From the NCBI GenBank assembly GCA_948567375.1, contig OX419762.1, positions 54,392,841-54,456,840 on the forward strand: 64,000 nt of DNA, read 5' to 3'. Every line of letters starts with the position of its first letter. Position 1 is the first letter of the stretch. Position numbers and translations under genes: made by a program. The notes beneath the pieces are model-generated. The model searched no databases and was not told the DNA's origin. It saw nothing but the letters and a program-made list of their open reading frames with translations. Source of the stretch: Lunularia cruciata. Its lineage: Eukaryota; Streptophyta; Marchantiopsida; Lunulariales; Lunulariaceae. Of this stretch, positions 60,934 through 64,000 are shown one piece after another.

Positions 60934-61594
60934 TGTGGCACTTTAGAGTCTATGTATGACTTATGTGTGAGTTGTGCTTTTATAGTGTATGATGTTGACA
61001 GCGATGTATGTTGTGTAGCGATGTATATACGCACGCAGCTGTCACGCCATTTGTAGTTCCGCATCTAGATGCTCGGACACTAGAGTTCCAGTGATGGTAG
61101 TTAGAGTTATTCTAGCAGTTTCTCAAGGACTACTTTCCGACGGTTAGATTTTGTGTTCGGGATACTGACTTCACGGTGGGGCCCACCGACACTTTGCACC
61201 ATTTGCACCGTCGAGTGTGCCGTCAGCGGGACCGTTAGGGTTTCAGGGCTAGCTCGAGTCCAGGGGGTATAGTTTCGAAGTGAGCTCTAGAGAGCTCACT
61301 TCTCTGATGTTGAGCCTTCGAGTTCCTAGCTAAGGTGGATAGAGGCCGGCGAGCATCACCTGGATTCTCTATGCTTGAGTGGGTGTGGCTTGACTGTAAT
61401 CAGTGCCCAGTTGTTGGCAGTTTATAGAGTGACAGATCAAGTACTGATCTGAGTTGAGTTGAGTTGAGAATGTTAAGCAATCTGATTATTGTGGCACTTT
61501 AGAGTCTATGTATGACTTATGTGTGAGTTGTGCTTTTATAGTGTATGATGTTGATAGCAATGTATGTTGTGTAGCGATGTATATACGTACGACA
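60934..61594 (+). repeat. Element 2 right terminal repeats A-B-A'
   Basis: A is at 60934-61039 (starts TGTGGCACTTTAG). B is at 61040-61488 (449 bp). A' is at 61490-61594 and differs from A at about three sites plus a different last few bases. A is absent from the left end. The right boundary is set by the AAGTC duplication. Confidence 0.9.
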
Positions 61595-61659
61595 AGTCAC
61601 CTTCACTGCACTCCAAGGTCTGACTACCTTGGGTTGAATAATATTTATCTTGAGGTAAA

Positions 61660-61770
61660 GTCTTTAGACCGGAAGTCCAAAGTCTCAAGTCTCAAGTCTG
61701 AAGTCTCAAGTCTGAAGTCACATTGACCCAAAGTCACATTGACCCGAAGACACTAACCCAAAGACATTAA
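61660..61770. repeat. Short minisatellite beside element 2
   Basis: Imperfect tandem copies of a 7-mer theme (AAGTCTC / AAGTCTG) at about 61666-61722. It is followed by three copies of a ~16-base unit, CAAAGTCACATTGACCC and variants, up to about 61770. Not coding. Confidence 0.65.
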
Positions 61771-64000
61771 ACTACTCTCAAAACTTCAAATGCTTGTAAC
61801 TTCTTGTACAACCTTCAAACTCTATGATTTTGGTAGCAATAGAAATCCCTGAACAAGACGCTTTCAACAAGATATAGCACGCATGATTTGGACTTGTTGT
61901 CACTGAGATAGGGCCCCCGCAAGAATCCTGACGTGCAACTTTCCTTCCTCTTTCGGGTCTGCACTCCTTCAATCCAAGCTGAGTCCTTCTTCCTCTAACA
62001 CAAAGTTGATTTCCTTGAGCTTGATCAAAACACAGGTTCCTTCTCATTTCTTCTCCATTTGGTTTCAATTTGGTTTCAGCAAGGCACTTCTTCTTCAAAA
62101 CTCATCCAAAATGAAAAATGTGTGTACCACAAAAGAGCAAAGGGTAACCAAAACAACCAAAGGACCCTGGGTGGTGAGATTTAATACATTGATTGATTAC
62201 ATGCCCTATGTGAAATGGTGTTAGATGGACAGATCACAAATCAAGAAAGCTATAGAAAGAATCCAAGAGAAGAATTTGAATGCACTCAAATTGAACATTG
62301 CGCTTGGAATGGAGTATCCACACCACCATGTGAGTTTGTCATTCTCAAATTGAAGTCTCCAAGTTTGCATTCTAAAATTTTGGATTGAAATTGCAATTCT
62401 AGACTTCTTGTAACCCTATGCAGCCCCACTCAAACATCTATGGCCCAATGCAAACCACCAAGTTGGTTTGCACAGGCTGTGTAAGACATCTGATGGTTTT
62501 CATGGACAAAGTGGTTTGCAGGATGTTATGATAGGTTTACATGATTAGCAATTTCATATTTGTATTGTAAAACATAAGAAGGCGACTTCTTTTGGGATAA
62601 AGTACTCTATTGTACTCGGTTTGAGCATAGAATACTCTAGTGTTGTTTGTAAAATGAAAATAAAAGTTTAGGTGTATATGTGGTTTGAGTTTGAGCCTAC
62701 TAATTTGAGTGTTTGAACATAGAGCACTTACATTTATCAATTTCAGCAAATAGGTCTATCTAATTAATTAATCCAATGCATGTACATTGATAGGAGTGTG
62801 GTTAGGTGTCCTGAAATTAGAACTAAGTGTCCCTTGAACTATAATTGTGGGGATTGTGCACCATGTTTAACATAAGAGCACTATATTTCTAAACCACTTT
62901 TTTGTTACGATGTGGAAGTGCACTTGTGTACTAAATTTGCACGAACATGGAACAAGGATACCCATCAAGGAAGCATTAAAAGGGGGAGTTAGTTTTGAGT
63001 CCTTATATGGTTTGAGAGGCATTTTTTTCCTAGAGGGAGCACACCTAAGTGGAAGACAATACCACAGATTTTGGTTGAAGATTAGTTCCCAATGAGGGAT
63101 CATAGTGCAAGAAGATATTTTGCTCAACATTGTATATAAACTACATTTAGGCCATTCTTCCATATGTTATGCTCTCTTCTTATTCTATCTAGGCATCCTA
63201 GAGAAGTACATGGGAATGTCATTTTGATAGTTAAGAATAAGGTAGAGCACTCTACCTCTATCTTCCATGATTGGGCAAAGCTTATTTTAGTCACTATTGA
63301 GTCTGAGCTAGTTGTAGTTCACAGACAACTTTTGTGACATGGTTCACACAAAAGTCAAATCCTCATCCACTTTTTCATGGAGAGAGAACTTGTGGGTGAA
63401 GAAGAGATTTTATATAGCCCCAAAGAGGTGGAAGAAGTTTATGGCATTGTGTGTGAAGATGACTGAGAAGAGGCACCTGATGACTATAATCATGACATCA
63501 AGGATGAGTGAGAGTGACTTGTATAGAGAGCATGGACATGTAGAGATATAGAGATATTTATATGTGTGTGGATTTATGGTGGAGCATGTGATGGATATGC
63601 TTGTATAAGAGTCTCCTCTAAAGTCATTGTCATTTTAAGTTGCATTGATATGCTTATGTTATAAGATGATGGGTATGAATGGTTGTGAGGTTTGATAATG
63701 TGTAGATTTTATGTACAGTTCATCATGCTCACTCTTCACATGCAAGCAACTTTCTCCACTTGAACCCCATGAGAGAATTCTTTATGCATTTGAGGCTTAT
63801 GAGAGCACTTTCCATGCTCACTCTTCCCATGAGAGTATTGCATGAGGTAGAGATAAGATCCTACTCCTTAAGGCACATTGCCTCTTGCAACTCCTAGCTT
63901 GAAGTGTTGTTGTGAAGCATATCCAAGATCATGAGACCAAGAGAGAAATAACACAAGGAAAGGTGCAGAGACAAGTTTGAAAATCAAATAATACTCTCCA
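61771..64000. other. AT-rich DNA to the end of the window
   Basis: Open frames are under 110 codons and none has a recognisable domain. The segment around 63340-63550 has a slightly more regular plus-strand frame but no motif. No RNA gene or mobile element was recognised. Confidence 0.35.

Larger units (their letters stand above)
51735..61594 (+). mobile_element. Element 2: Ty3/gypsy-like element with DNMT and PHD domains and split direct repeats
   Basis: Structurally whole 9.86-kb fossil. It starts TGTCACGCC at 51735, ends ...GTACGACA at about 61594, and is flanked by AAGTC at 51730-51734 and at 61594-61598 (a 5-bp duplication; the end base is shared). Left end: B (449 bp). Right end: A, B, A'. 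Coding order: gag with two zinc knuckles, aspartic protease, DNMT3-like methyltransferase, RT, RNase H, DDE integrase, PHD finger. The two B copies differ at about 20 of 449 sites (~4.4%), of which about 17 are transitions. At commonly used plant rates that suggests roughly 2-3 million years, uncalibrated for this lineage. Roughly ten or fewer coding breaks. Confidence 0.92.

Noticed and set aside
51735-61594. Classification of element 2 as a DIRS-order (tyrosine recombinase) element because of its split repeats
   Set aside because: It encodes an aspartic protease and a clear HHCC/DDE integrase, no tyrosine recombinase was seen, and it is flanked by a 5-bp target duplication. Only the terminal layout is DIRS-like.
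1-64000. CRISPR array, prokaryotic operons or rRNA genes
   Set aside because: No regularly spaced repeats with unique spacers, no ribosomal RNA signature and no operon-like gene packing; the sequence is plant nuclear DNA.

Overview
The window looks like nuclear DNA of a land plant, perhaps a bryophyte or other early-diverging lineage; that placement is inference. Support comes from a spliced family-1 pectate lyase gene, a plant-only PADRE (DUF4228) gene, a relic resembling an intron-bearing plant tRNA-Tyr, and a Copia element with an initiator-Met-like primer site. Gene density is very low and most of the right two thirds is retrotransposon.

Layout. 1-20.65 kb: gene-poor host DNA with the pectate lyase (2695-4562, +, four exons), the PADRE gene (9037-9669, -), scattered fragments of a dispersed repeat with an endonuclease-like coding tail, a second repeat pair, and an organelle-like segment near 15.1-15.35 kb. 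20.66-38.1 kb: an old, badly decayed Ty3/gypsy-like element (element 1), opened by three later insertions: a 726-bp solo-LTR-like unit, a 690-bp solo LTR, and a 7.1-kb minus-strand Ty3/gypsy element (element 3) of the same family as the 690-bp LTR. 38.1-40.8 kb: host-like DNA with a tRNA-Tyr-like relic. 40.8-45.6 kb: an old Copia element (-) with matching 5-bp target duplications. 46-51.7 kb: another dispersed-repeat copy and non-coding, partly purine-rich DNA. 51.7-61.6 kb: a younger, structurally complete relative of element 1 (element 2). 61.6-64 kb: a short minisatellite and AT-rich DNA.

The most notable system is the element 1/element 2 family. Both copies show the order gag (two zinc knuckles), aspartic protease, a DNMT3-like cytosine-5 methyltransferase, reverse transcriptase, RNase H, DDE integrase and a C-terminal PHD finger. 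The element thus carries a DNA-methylation 'writer' and a probable histone-tail 'reader'. Both copies also share an unusual terminal layout: a ~449-bp unit (B) at the left end, then at the right end A-B-A', where A is ~105 bp. This is a split-direct-repeat arrangement like that of DIRS-order Ngaro/PAT elements, here joined to a DDE integrase and, in element 2, a 5-bp target duplication. All retroelements in the window are treated as fossils: element 2 is structurally whole with roughly ten or fewer coding breaks, and the others are heavily decayed.
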